Of a stretch of 64,000 bases of DNA, positions 11,960 through 23,100 are shown in pieces (position 1 is the first letter of the stretch; each line of letters opens with the position of its first letter). The translations under genes were made by a program, and so were the position numbers. This DNA comes from Drosophila persimilis (Eukaryota > Arthropoda > Insecta > Diptera > Drosophilidae). The notes below the pieces were generated by a model, which had not been told where the DNA came from, did no database searches, and saw only the letters and a program-made list of their open reading frames with translations. The DNA lies in the NCBI RefSeq assembly GCF_003286085.1, contig NW_020825322.1:2604001-2668000 (forward strand), written 5' to 3'.

Positions 11960-12433
11960 CACAAGCTGCTGCGCCTTATGGCTAATTTCGTAGATTTTTT
12001 GACTTCTTGTTGGTTGCCGATGGAGTTTCTACGTTTAGCTGGTGAGCGAAGCATTTGGCCAGGAGTAGGATAGCGCACGGCGCTTTCTATGGTCAAATTC
12101 TCGACGGGACGAGTACTGAACTCATCGACTCTACCGAAATTTGGCAATGAAGAGCGACGGCGACGGTGCTGCGATGGCTGCTCCATGTCTGCCAGCTCCG
12201 GCAATGGAATGACGGAAACACGTCGTTTTTTTTGTGGCGGCTGATCCATTAAATCGTCGGAAGCTAAGATTTTCGAGGTGCCGCTTTTTGATATGCCCTG
12301 CATAAAAAATAGGAGAAATTTGTGAGCTATGGCCAATATTTCGATCACCGGTTGCGGTTTCATGCAAAATTACCATAAAATCCTTAATCTCCGCCATAAG
12401 GGAGCCGTCGAACAAAGTTCTCAAGAAATTCAT
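11959..12433 (-). CDS. two-exon gene for a small basic, probably nuclear protein
   Basis: Exon 1 is 12433-12374 (20 codons, starting MNFLRTLFDG). A 76-bp intron (12373-12298) has donor ATG|GTAATT, a CTCAC branch-like site and acceptor CTATTTTTTATGCAG. Exon 2 is 12297-11959 (112 codons plus TGA). Both junctions are phase 0, giving 132 residues. Exon 2 carries an SV40-like nuclear localisation motif (PPQKKRRV) and four basophilic kinase motifs (KRRVS, RRRRSS, KRRNS, RRSS at the C-terminus). It also has TP and SP sites (YPTPG, RSPAK). No enzymatic domain, signal peptide or membrane helix is visible. The spacing of R-R-x-S sites recalls Aurora or PKA substrates among chromosomal or kinetochore proteins, but that is inference and I do not recognise the gene. 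Housekeeping-type promoter motifs lie upstream and a poly(A) signal overlaps the stop, so the unit looks complete. The intron has no stop in the exon 1 frame, so retention would give a different 100-residue product. Confidence 0.75.
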
Positions 12434-12520
12434 TATTATTTTTTTTTTTAATTTTTTTTTTTCACGAAGACGAATTTCTGCAAATTACTTTACTGCAACA
12501 CGTTTTCTAAATTCAATATG

Positions 12521-12630
12521 TCAGCTGTTCTTACGCTTTATGGCATTTTTTAGTAGATTAAAAGTCCGGCAACCCTGTGTGGCAAAATAGTAAGGACACA
12601 CTTATTTCTGTGCTTTGTGTGGCCACACTG
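12521..12630 (-). promoter_or_regulatory. TATA-less housekeeping-type promoter
   Basis: About 90-200 bp upstream of the ATG are TCAGCTGTTC (12521-12530, close to the E-box core element AWCAGCTGWT) and the perfect palindrome GTGTGGCCACAC (12617-12628). The palindrome with the following TG contains TGGCCACACTG, one base from the Motif 1/M1BP element YGGTCACACTR. Such pairs mark broadly expressed, dispersed-start Drosophila promoters. The Motif 1-like site is best in plus orientation, so a divergent plus-strand transcript is possible. I find no gene for it. Confidence 0.45.
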
Positions 12631-12639
12631 TTCGCTTTT

Positions 12640-15600
12640 TACATATCAAATTGAAACCCAATTAAATCAAGTCTTCTTTTTTTTTTTCATTATCCAATAT
12701 GATTGATATTTAAATTGGATATTTCAAGAAGCTGGTATTATTATTACTATTTAAAAACTTTACTGAATTTCGACCATACATACATTTCTATAAAGTAAAG
12801 GTTCATCATATAGAGCCTTCGGAAGCCTTGAAATGGCTTGTTGGGTATCCAAGACACGTACCGTTTGTGAGCTGACCCAGATCATCTGTGGGGTAACTTC
12901 TCATTTCAGCTAAAGACCGCTACAGACTATAGCTTTGAGTGTAGTTTGGCTAGATCGGCCGTTGCCGCTTAACGGACCCAATATTGGATTGGTTTCCTAG
13001 GCCTTCCACAATGGAATTGGTGTAAGCTAGTGCTCGGAACGCGTGGGTCGAACGCTCCTCGTCTCGATCTTTCGACCAGCTCCCACCCTTGGATGGGTGA
13101 AAGCCCCCTTACCAAACAAAGAACAAGCCGTTTGTCAAATGCATTTCATTTGTAGAAAATTTGACAGTTTTATGGGGAAGTGCGATAAAGCGGCCATAAA
13201 ACGCAGGGACAACTCTATTCTTTGCTGGAGGCATAAGCATCAAGCATCTAGGGGAGAGGTAAAGGGAGAGGGAGAGGAGTTGCTCTGAAGTTGAACAAAA
13301 AGATTATACGAGGTGGAGCCGATTCATGGCAGGTGCCATAAAATGCTAAGGCGGACGCGGATTTCAAATTCGTAAACGTTCGAAAAATTGTAAAAATATC
13401 CCCCCATTCCCCATTCCCCTTCCCCACTCCACATTTCCCATTCCCCAAGTCGATGCTCGTAAATGTTGCTCGCTGAGGCCCGAAAATAGTTTTAGGCCTC
13501 TCGAGGCAATGAAAACTGATAGATGACAGGTTGGGATAGACACACAGAATCCAACAGATAAATAGATAAACGAAAATGTCTTGCTTTGACAATGTCTAAT
13601 TTCTATGCCTCAAATGAGAGTCGAACTTTGGATACCCAGCGGGGGGACGGGTTCGATGGATGAAATAGAGCTGGTTCGATATTTTATTGCTTCAATGCAT
13701 CAATCATCAGGAGAGGAATCCCCATCAATCTGCCATTTAAATCAATTCGTAACTTCTGCACTAAACCGAAATATCAAAAAAAAAAAAAATGTCGACAATT
13801 TTGACGAGCCGTATACCCTTGTGTACCCTTGTGCGGCTTATCCGTGGCCTATAATACATATTTCCGTTTTAATTAGAAATCAAACCGTTGACGGCTGCCT
13901 TGCTGCCTTTGTGCCCCATAAAGCTAACGAGTTCCAAAACGGCGAGCAAAATCCAAATCGCACTGCGAACCGGTTCGGCAGGCGAACCAAATTGGGCAAT
14001 GAGCCACACAGCTTCGGCGAAGGCGACGGTAACGTCGTCGAGGCGCCAGCCATAAACTATTCAGGCCAAAAAATATACGATAAATTTGTTGTTGCTGGAG
14101 TAATACCCATTGCCAGCCGGTTCTTGGTTCTCATGGGAGGTTCAATGAGAGGCGTTTAGGAGGCAGAGCCAGAGCCAGAGCCAGAGCCAGCGACAGAGCC
14201 AAAGTTGGTAGCGAAAGAGATTAGCTGTAACCAGAGACGCGCCAACATGCGACTAATAGAACTATTACACATTACCGTGGTCGGGGCTGTCGCTGTCCAT
14301 GGAGTACATGGAGTAGTATATATGGAGCGTAGGCCGTTCCCATGGAATACATCTCAGGTGTGGCTCCTTGGCCACCGTCTTGGCCACAGTTGCGCCTGTG
14401 CCTCATGCGCTTGTGCGCGTGTTGAAAATTGTTAAGCAGTCAACTGGAAAGTTGCTCCACAGATTTATGGGCACTGGGACTCGGGGTCTGTGCTCATATT
14501 TGGCCACCTCCAACGGCCAACGGACGACGGACAACGGACTCCCCTGGACTCTGCTTTGGAACTGCGCCTCGCACAGGTGTCTCTGACAAAGCCTAGCGGA
14601 CTACAAATTATTGTGAGAAAAATCAGCTGTACAACCAGAAGAAGTTGGCTCTGGCTCTGGCCTGGTCAAACTCTGATTGATTGACTGACTGAATGCTTTT
14701 TGCCATGTGGCTGTCGGACAGGCTAACTGGCGGAATGTCTGCCAGACTGACTAGCAGTTAGCCAAGTTGAGTAACTGTTGTTACAGAGATTGCTTTTATT
14801 TTTTGTTTGGCTTGTACCCAGGAGACAGAGAGAGAGGCATAGAAATTACGCCGAGATTTTCTGTGATTATCGCTGGGTGTTTTATGGGTGTTTTATGGTA
14901 AGCAAGTGCTCTTGATCATCGCAGAAAGATGTCACAGCATTCATTAGGACATAATCAGAAATGGGTTTAAGGATTCTACTACTAGCTTCTTACTATTCCA
15001 TGACATTTTTTTGATAGCTTAGGGATATCTTTGAATACATATGATTTGAAATAATCTTCATTTAATGTATATAGCGCTAGAATTATCATTTCCCCCAATA
15101 TATTGGGGAACCTGTTAGAGCCCTGGAGGATTTTTCTAGGTGGTATCGGGAACCCTCTATCCATGGCTATTGAACCCGACTATTAGTCAAGCATTAAAAT
15201 ATGCAAAATATCCACCCAGCTACGCTTTATGCATAATTTCTCTACGATATTCCAAAAGACAAACCGAAACACCGCCCATGGAGTGAAATTGAACAAAACA
15301 AGGCAATTATTAGTTAAATGAGTTTTTTGCCCGGTTTCCCCCTTTTGGTTCCATCCTCTCGCTGGGCTTTCTTTATTTCTTGCTCGCTTGTGTATTGTAC
15401 TCGTATTTAGGGTTTTGAATGGGAATCGGGGCTGCTTTTTCATTTGCATGCACACTCGTATTCATTTAAATTTAGCAACAACAATGGGGGCAATTTGGCA
15501 GCAGCTTCTGCCCTGGCTTCGCCCCGGCTCTCAATTGAGCCACTCGGCACCCACAAAAGGGAGCACTGTGCCCTGCTCTGCTCTGGCATCATCCATCTAC

Positions 15601-17390
15601 CATCCATTGAGTTCAGCCAGCCAGCCAGCCCCAGATTAATTCATTCATTCATTGCTTTTCATTGATCTTTCGCTTGATTCCCTGAGACCGAGTCTTTGTT
15701 TGCGTATTTCGCTCCCCAAACAAATCGTTGGGCCATTCTTCCCATTGCCACGCCCTCGGCCATTGGCTAATCAGCCCCCGCCACTATTTGCATTTCCACC
15801 GATTCCATACAGTCCAAGAGAGGAAGACAGGCCAGATCACATCGAAGAGGCCGAAGATGTTCTCTGTAAAATTCGAGTCAGCTGGCGCCAGCAAGCTGCG
15901 CGATGACGAGACCTTAATTTCCATCATCTGTGTCTTTAATTATTCAAAGTAATTAAGTTGATGGCGCTCTAATTGTGCCTGACATACATACAATATGTAT
16001 GCCCAATTGCCAGTTGCTGCTCTGCCCCCAACTTTTAGCTTCGAGCCTCTCACATATCTGCTTTATTTTACCAGTATTTTTTTCGTCGCAAAATAGGGAT
16101 GATTTCTTATCGGTTCCATACGAATATCACCCCTGTTTTTGCTAGCTACGAAATTTCTCTGATCTGAGTACTACAAAACGTTGCGAATTGACTGTCAAAT
16201 CGGAAAAGTTCGGGCTCCAGTTTTCGCAAATCGTTAGGTGGTTTGCTAGTGAGCTTTCGATTTCAAACACACGAATATACATTGTGGGCTCTGGGAAATA
16301 TCGTGTGGGAGTGTGTGTTGGACGACTGCACCTCCGTTCCCTTTTCCAGAGAGCGATTGGCTTGGACTCCGACGACAAGGATGGCTCTGGTGAATCCTGT
16401 TAATATTTAAATCTCTCGCTTTCAGTATGGTTGATGTGATAGCATTGTCTCATAATCAATGATATTACATATAACCCAACATAGGTTCTTCTATCAATTG
16501 AGTACATTGGGTCCCCAATTTGTTTGGTGGGGAATCATTCAAAATATTTGTTAAATGCACTTTTTTGTGAAGCATCGAAAGGCGGAAGTGTTAAATGAAC
16601 AAAAAGTTAAAAAAAGTTTGTTGTTCAAAGAGTTTTTTAGGGGGTTCAATGATTGCCTTCTAAACGAGCGCAAAACCGTGGCTGACCCAACAATTTATTG
16701 GAAGAAAAAACCAGCTCCATTTTCAAACAAGTTGATGTTTAAAGCCGACAGGCGACATGAACAGAATCGGATCAAAATTAAAACCATGCCCCAGCATCCC
16801 CCTCCAGCCCTTTGCCTCTGGCTCGCGCTTTAAACGTTGGCCTCAGCCATGGCGGAGATACTCGTAAGCCCCTCATGCAGCTTCTCCTCCCATAGCCCCT
16901 TGGATATTGGTTTCCAATATCCCCCATCAGTGACACGACGACCTCAGGACAAATCCGGCAAATCAGAATTTAGTTTAAGAGTAATGTACTCATCCAGTAC
17001 AATGGTATATTAAATTCGTATCTTTTTTTGGGTGGACCACTGGCATGGAGCCCTGGAATTTCCATTGAAATCGGCTGGCCCTAGGCCTTAGAGGTCAGGC
17101 CCGACGAGAGTCAAATACACACACATATTTATGTAAATGGATCGGAAATCGATACAGGATTAATGGGAAAACGTCAAGTGGCCGACACGGCTATATGTTC
17201 GATCGCAGAGAGCGAGATGGATCTGCCAACGGCATATAAAATACCAGTTGAGATACATATATCCGATGCAAGACCGATATGAGATGAACTTGCTCTGCGC
17301 ACGCGCGCAACACGAGCGCTAATTTCTGGCTCTTAATTAATGCGGGCCGCGGACCAAAATCGAAATCATATCAATATTCAAATGAGCTAT
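12640..17390. other. non-coding stretch, no supported gene
   Basis: The part from about 12840 to 13110 is GC-richer and looks unlike its flanks, but it has no terminal repeats or domain I recognise. AGAGCC hexamers occupy about 14165-14190. A 184-codon plus-strand frame (13605-14159) has no domain and crosses an A run. A TATAAAA-like site at about 17236 lacks a convincing initiator. Nothing else stands out. Confidence 0.5.
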
Positions 17391-17395
17391 ACCAT

Positions 17396-17446
17396 GTCTC
17401 TCCCTTTCTCTCTCTTGCACACTGCTTCTCTCTCTTTCTCTCTCTG
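17396..17446. promoter_or_regulatory. CTCTC (GAGA-factor type) cluster
   Basis: About fifty bases are dominated by CTCTC pentamers on the plus strand (GAGAG on the minus), interrupted by TTGCACACTGC. GAGA factor binds such clusters at Drosophila promoters and Polycomb elements. A TATA-like ATATAAAA (about 17235) and a GC-rich GCGCACGCGCGC patch lie just upstream, so this may be a promoter or enhancer. There is no direct evidence of transcription. Confidence 0.3.
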
Positions 17447-17449
17447 CGG

Positions 17450-20104
17450 CTCGTCCAATGGCAGCCAATTTTGGTTGTGCGTTTTGTTTTGATTTGCTTG
17501 GGCCTTTTGTGCTCCCAAAATTTATGAGCTTAAAAGTGTTTAGTTTTGTTCGCCATCAGCAATCAGCCAACAACAGCGGACAGGGGACATGGGACAGTGG
17601 ACAGTGGACAACAGCAGGCAGTCAAACACATAAAGATGCTAAAATTTATGCGTATTAGGAGGAGCTGGACCAGAGAACCCGTTGGCGATTGTCAAACTGC
17701 GATTTCGCGATTTACATGAATTATGCGCCAACCCCCCTGTGGGCCTCGTTCCAGACCCAGAATCGCAACGAACTAGGCGAACTAAAATTTGTCGAGTGCT
17801 ATATAATGATTATGGAAGACAGTGGGAAATAAATACTTCCTATAACGAACATATGTATGAAGGCTGGGATTCTATCGATAGGGATATAAGGGATAAACTC
17901 CACTTTAATACACTTCAGAGTGTACGAATCCGATGTGCCTTCCCCATTTGAAGTCTTCCGTTGCGGGGCCGCACCCGAGTCCAAGCGCCTTCAGCTTTTT
18001 CCCACGCCCAGCCGGCCAACAAATCAGACAGAAAAAAAAACTCCAAGAAGTGGTAGAAAAAAGACTAAAAATAATAACGAACAACGCAGAAAAAAAAGGG
18101 AAATACTATAAAAGATAAAAATATAAATTCATGCAGGAAGTTGTGATTAAAATTTGTGTCTGAGGGCTGTTGTTTGCTTTGATCATGACTAGACTTGGTT
18201 TTGGAGACCTCCGATTTGATGGGATGGGAGTTCAGCGACTCTCCGCTAAACCACTACGAGAAACACTATTAGGAGTATAGGTACGAGCGAGAGGTAATCA
18301 AATCAATTATGCAGAAAACTACGAGGAAAAATATTTGAAGCTGCTCCCCACATATGCAGGAAATTGTCACTAAAACTGCAAAGCAGCCACTGAACAAAAA
18401 CAAAAAGATTGCTTAATTAGAAAGGAGGGGGAAAAAAACAAGAAATGGGCGGAAAATGGGAAATCGAAGTGTGGAAATCATAAAAAGGAAGGCGCCGAAA
18501 TGCCAGCAACAAAACCTGTGACTATGACAAAATTCACTGGAGAAAAGTGAGAGGGAGAGAGGATGTGGGTTGGGAGAGCATTCGGCTGGCATGACAACTA
18601 ATCTATGACTGGGACTAGCCGTGAATCAGGGGGAAAATAAATGAGAAATACGACTTTAAATGGCGAATATAGCAGCTTAGATTCTGGCAATCATCGCGAA
18701 TTTTGTCCGCTGATTTTCCACTCTTTTAACCATTTGCCATTCCACATTCTTCACTGTCCAGCTCTCTGATTCTCCAATTCGATTCTCCTCATTGGTCTTA
18801 GCAAATCATTCCCACAATTTGTACACTCAATTTTCGCATAGAAACATTTATCATAATTTCTTACAATATCCTATTTCAATACAATACAATTATGTTCTGA
18901 TTTTCCTTGGTTCTGATTTCCATTTACTATCAACCATTTAAAAGCACAAAATTGTACATTTGGGCTTGAGGGAATATAGAAAAACATCAGAGAGATAAAA
19001 TGCTCACGTCGAGCATTTTCAAACATGATTGATTAACTTGATGGACTTTGCATATGACAGACCAGGCGTCAGCGCTCGGGAATTAAATGCAGTCACTCCC
19101 ATCAAATGGCTATTTAAACACAAAAAAATCAACAAAGACGATGATGATAATGTCTATACCATGTCTATACCAAATGGTCAAAATGCTGCCGGCACTAATC
19201 TGGAACTGAAGAGCTACGAACATTCGAATTCTCAATCAGGCAACGCGATGACTCAAGATGTGACAGCTGAACACACGGGGTTCAAGAACTTACCAAATTT
19301 CTCATTTCCAGATGCTTCGATTTTTACTGGTTTATTCTTGAAGCTCTTCTAGTTTCTACAACCTATACTCCTATTTCTAAATAAATACTATTCAGCCTTA
19401 CAGATCTTTTCAAAGTTTTTGTTTTACCATTTAATGGATGTCTTTAATGGGAAAATTACGTTTCTTTCAAATGCAGGTCATCTCTCGCTTAGGTTTATTT
19501 ATTTTGAAAGCCTATTTAGTTCATGATCCTAAGTCATTACTCGTGGCATTATCCTTGGCCCACCTCTTCCACGTTCTCTGAGCACGCACCTTTTTTTTTT
19601 GCTCCTGTTCTTCCATTCAATTGAATGAAAATTTATTTTCCGCTTTTGGATTTAATGCGCCAATTGTTTGCACATATCGTTGAACAAATGATGGGCCATA
19701 TTTTTGCTTTCCGGTGGGGTGGGGGTTACTGGTAGAATCGGGTGGATTGTGCAGAGGAGCAGGGCAGGGAGGCCACTCGTATTTGTTCTATGATTAAAAA
19801 TAAATAAAGCATTACGAGAAAATGCCGCGCCAAAACTATTAAATGCTCGTTGGGGGTTTCGGCCTGGAGTTCACCAAATGGGAGTATGGGGGATACTGAG
19901 CGGGCTGGGGATGAGGGTGGTACAGCAGGGTGGAGGGGTGGCGGGGTGGCGGGGTGGCGGGTACGGCAGGCCATAAGGGTCATAAACATTCTGCGGCACA
20001 ATGATGTATGGACATGTGAGGTCTGGTCAGGATGGGGTGGGGTGGGGTGCTGGCACCCAGGAGAGGCGGCTCCATGGAGGGACAGCTCTGCCCCCGATTC
20101 ACAG
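17450..20104. other. mostly non-coding stretch
   Basis: Apart from the small ORF listed at 19041-19352, no gene is seen. An 89-codon frame at 17682-17951 has no domain. GGGGTGGC octamers repeat at about 19933-19960 within a G-rich patch. The rest is AT-rich and featureless. Confidence 0.5.
19041..19352 (+). CDS. possible small gene, 103 residues
   Basis: An ATG-initiated frame of 103 codons ends in TAG, with AATAAA (about 19379-19384) some 30 bp after the stop. The product starts MDFAYDRPGVSARELNAV, has an acidic DDDD patch and is hydrophilic, with many Asn, Ser and Thr. No domain or signal peptide is recognised. The start context (CTTGATG) is poor. Length alone is compatible with chance; the nearby poly(A) signal is the only extra support. 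Confidence 0.25.
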   Translation: MDFAYDRPGVSARELNAVTPIKWLFKHKKINKDDDDNVYTMSIPNGQNAAGTNLELKSYEHSNSQSGNAMTQDVTAEHTGFKNLPNFSFPDASIFTGLFLKLF

Positions 20105-20173
20105 CAGGTGCTTAAATGGCGCACAATTAAAGGGTGGGGGCTGCCCACTGTTGTGGAGGCGCCACAGCAGGAG
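20105..20173 (+). other. candidate cassette exon, 69 nt
   Basis: The acceptor CTGCCCCCGATTCACAG is followed by 23 open codons (start QVLKWRTIKGWG, end VEAPQQE) and the near-consensus donor GAG|GTAAGG. Phase is 0 at both ends and the length is divisible by three, as for a cassette exon. Codons near the 3' end are the GC-ending ones favoured in Drosophila. No domain is recognised and no partner exon is found. Confidence 0.22.
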
Positions 20174-23100
20174 GTAAGGATAATAAATTTTGCTGCTTGC
20201 CTCCGAAGCGACAACGAAAAACATGGAAGGAAGTCCAACTTTTGTTCCCGAAGTTATTGATACCCTTTCATATTTATCGACCCCAACTATCAGCCTTGCT
20301 CTGGTTTCCGACAACTTTTCCCACATACACCCTTGTAACTGTTCAGCCCATGCCCCCCATTCAGCAGTCAAATTTGAGGTGCGACTAGAACAAAATTTAT
20401 ACAATATTTAAACCTATAAACAAAAACCAAAAACTTTCATTTAAATAGGTATAAACTTATTGGATTAGGAACATTATTTATATTTATATATACTATATAT
20501 TTATCCTCTTAAATCTGTGCATAAATCTGTTCGTATCTGAGGTCTTCTCGATATTTGACTCATATCGGCGCGAGCAAGGGAAGCGAGTGAGCCGGGGGTT
20601 GTCGCACGCCCCCTATTCTTTCTCGTATTCTTTACGAAATCGGATAGATTTCCTTTTGTGCGTGGCAAACATCGGGAGAAAATTTGAATGCCCTCTGCAA
20701 GGATAACGAAAAATCGAGAGAGAAGGAGAGTAAAACGTAATATAACAAAAGCAGCCACTATAAGTGGAACAGGATTCTCTGTGTTCGGTCTCACTGTCCC
20801 GTTCTATCATCCTATAGCCCACTATTTCTTTCTGAGTACCCTTCCTCTGTCACTCCTTCACTGTATATCTTTCTTTTTTGTTCATATTCGCCTGCCTCTT
20901 CTTTTGCGGTACTCTTTGTTTAAGTCACGCGCTTCATTGTCACAGCAAAATCCATATACAACTGCCCCAACAGCAACACCAGCCCCAAGACCACCCCATG
21001 GTCCTGCCCCAATCTCTATTCCAACCCGCGCCACAACCACAACACAGCCGAACACAAAAAAAAAAAATCTTTTGGTCAAAATAATAAATTTGTTCAGGTT
21101 AATAGAGTTATTTTAATTTATGTGATTTCATGCGGTTTTTGTGTGGCTTTTTGCAAATGCGTCCCGTTGTTTGAATGACCTCGCTCCCCCTCCTGCTGGG
21201 TCCAGCCCAGGGTCCCCCACCAGGCCCGCCCCCTCTCCGATAGTGCCCCACTATTAATGACACAACAACAAGACTCTGGAACCCATTGATCATTCTCTGT
21301 GGATACTCCTCGTGTTCGGAGTGGATTTTGTCCGCTGGAATATTATGATTTAATTGATTCAATTTTCTTTTCATTCCATTTTGTATCTTTTTCTCTTTTT
21401 TGGGTCTCATAATTTACAATAGAATCTCTACGATTTATGGCTAATATTTAATGGGGGAAAATGGTAAATGGGGGTTTGGTAAAAGCTCATCTGGTCATCT
21501 GGGAAAGTATTAGGCCAAGGAAAGGATACTTTTTAACTGAATATTTGCACATCTTCTGCAAGGCCTCTCCAAATTCCTAATGCTCTTTTTTTTTGAATAA
21601 CTGCATGGGCTTATCAGCCTCTGTGGGCTGTGAAAGACTTCCTTTCAAACACTGCAATCGCTCGAAATCGATTTTCCTTTTCCTTCCCAAAGTCTTCCAC
21701 CTGTTTCGCTGGACAGCCGCCTCTAATTTTCTTTGGCAAAACCAACCGCATCCTGTTGCTCAAATTGAGAGCCAGTGTCAGGCTATCAAAGAGCAGGGGA
21801 CGGAGCGGAGATGGAGCCAAATCTTCAGTTGCATTTCCTGTCCAACAATGGGAAAGTGCCAGCGCGACTGATGATGATGATGGTGATAGCTGACGGCTGG
21901 GAGCTGGGTGCTGGGTGCTGGGTGCTCAGGCAGTCGGTGGCAACAAGTGTTGCACTTAATTTGCATGCAACATGCAGCAGCCACAAAACGCATCGCCCCC
22001 TCCCCCTCTCTCTTTCCCTCTGGAAACTCCCCCAGCAAAGATTTGCATACAATCAAAGTGAAACGCAATTGATTTGCCACTTCGTGTCTGTCTGGCTGGG
22101 CATCATCGCCACCACCAACACCAACACCACCAGAACCACCACTGCCATAACCGCCAGCGGACCATCGTCATCATCATCAGCATCAGCATCAGCATTACCA
22201 TCAGCATCATCCTCTTTGCTGCTGGTTTCAATTTAGCAAATGGCAGTGGCAACCCTGGCTGTGGCTGCTGCTGCTCAATTATTAATTTCTGTCGCGTGCC
22301 GGCGACAAGCGAGGCAGCGATGCGAACTTGAAAAATGATTGCGCATAATTGAAATCGAAATGAAGCCCAGCATTTTGGTTAATGTCATCGCCTCCGACGT
22401 CGATGAAGACCACGTAGCCCTCAGAGCCCCTCCTCCCTCAATCCGCAATCCCCAATACCCAACGAATCAACAGGAGTGCGAACCAGGAGGAATCCTCTCC
22501 GGCATCACATCACGCCCTTTCTTTTAAAGATTCTCTGATGGATGTTTTCCCACCTTCACGGATCAGACTTACACAAGGGGGAGAACATGAACCCTTGACC
22601 GAATTGACTCCACTGGAACTCCATATTAAATCCACGTTTCTATAGTTACAACTTACATTTTTAATGTTTCTTGATTGCTGGAGCTTAGTGCCCTGCCAGT
22701 TGCTAAATGTTCAAATAATATTTAATATTTAATATTAAATACAATTTAGTTTGGGTCGTGCAGAAATTTGGGATGTTCTTTTTGAATTTTGGATTCACTT
22801 CTACGTACATTCCTCTAATAATATGGTCTTTATTCTCGTACAAATGAAATTTCTTCCAGTGTAATACATTGTTGATACATTTCGTTCCTTTTTTTGGCAC
22901 CTGTACTGAATCGTGGGCGTGCCAGACCGCTCGATGTAGATGTGGGCGGAACATCATTGTCTGGTTGTGTCAACTTTGTTGCCTCGCACAATTTGTTAGA
23001 CCAAAGACAAGGACCCACAAAAATAAACCCCCGAAACAGACGCACGCATGCCTATTGATTAATTTTTGCAAGGCGATTCCAGAGCTCCTATGAATAGCCC

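Noticed and set aside
12568-12577. GGCAACCCTG as a hAT terminal repeat
   Set aside because: No partner CAGGGTTGCC end with matching target duplication was found nearby. It is more likely part of the promoter of the minus-strand gene.
13605-14159. 184-codon plus-strand ORF
   Set aside because: No domain, an internal 13-base A run, and length compatible with chance for 64 kb on two strands.
17235-17242. TATA box at ATATAAAA
   Set aside because: No initiator or leader of convincing type at the expected distance; kept only as context for the GAGA cluster.
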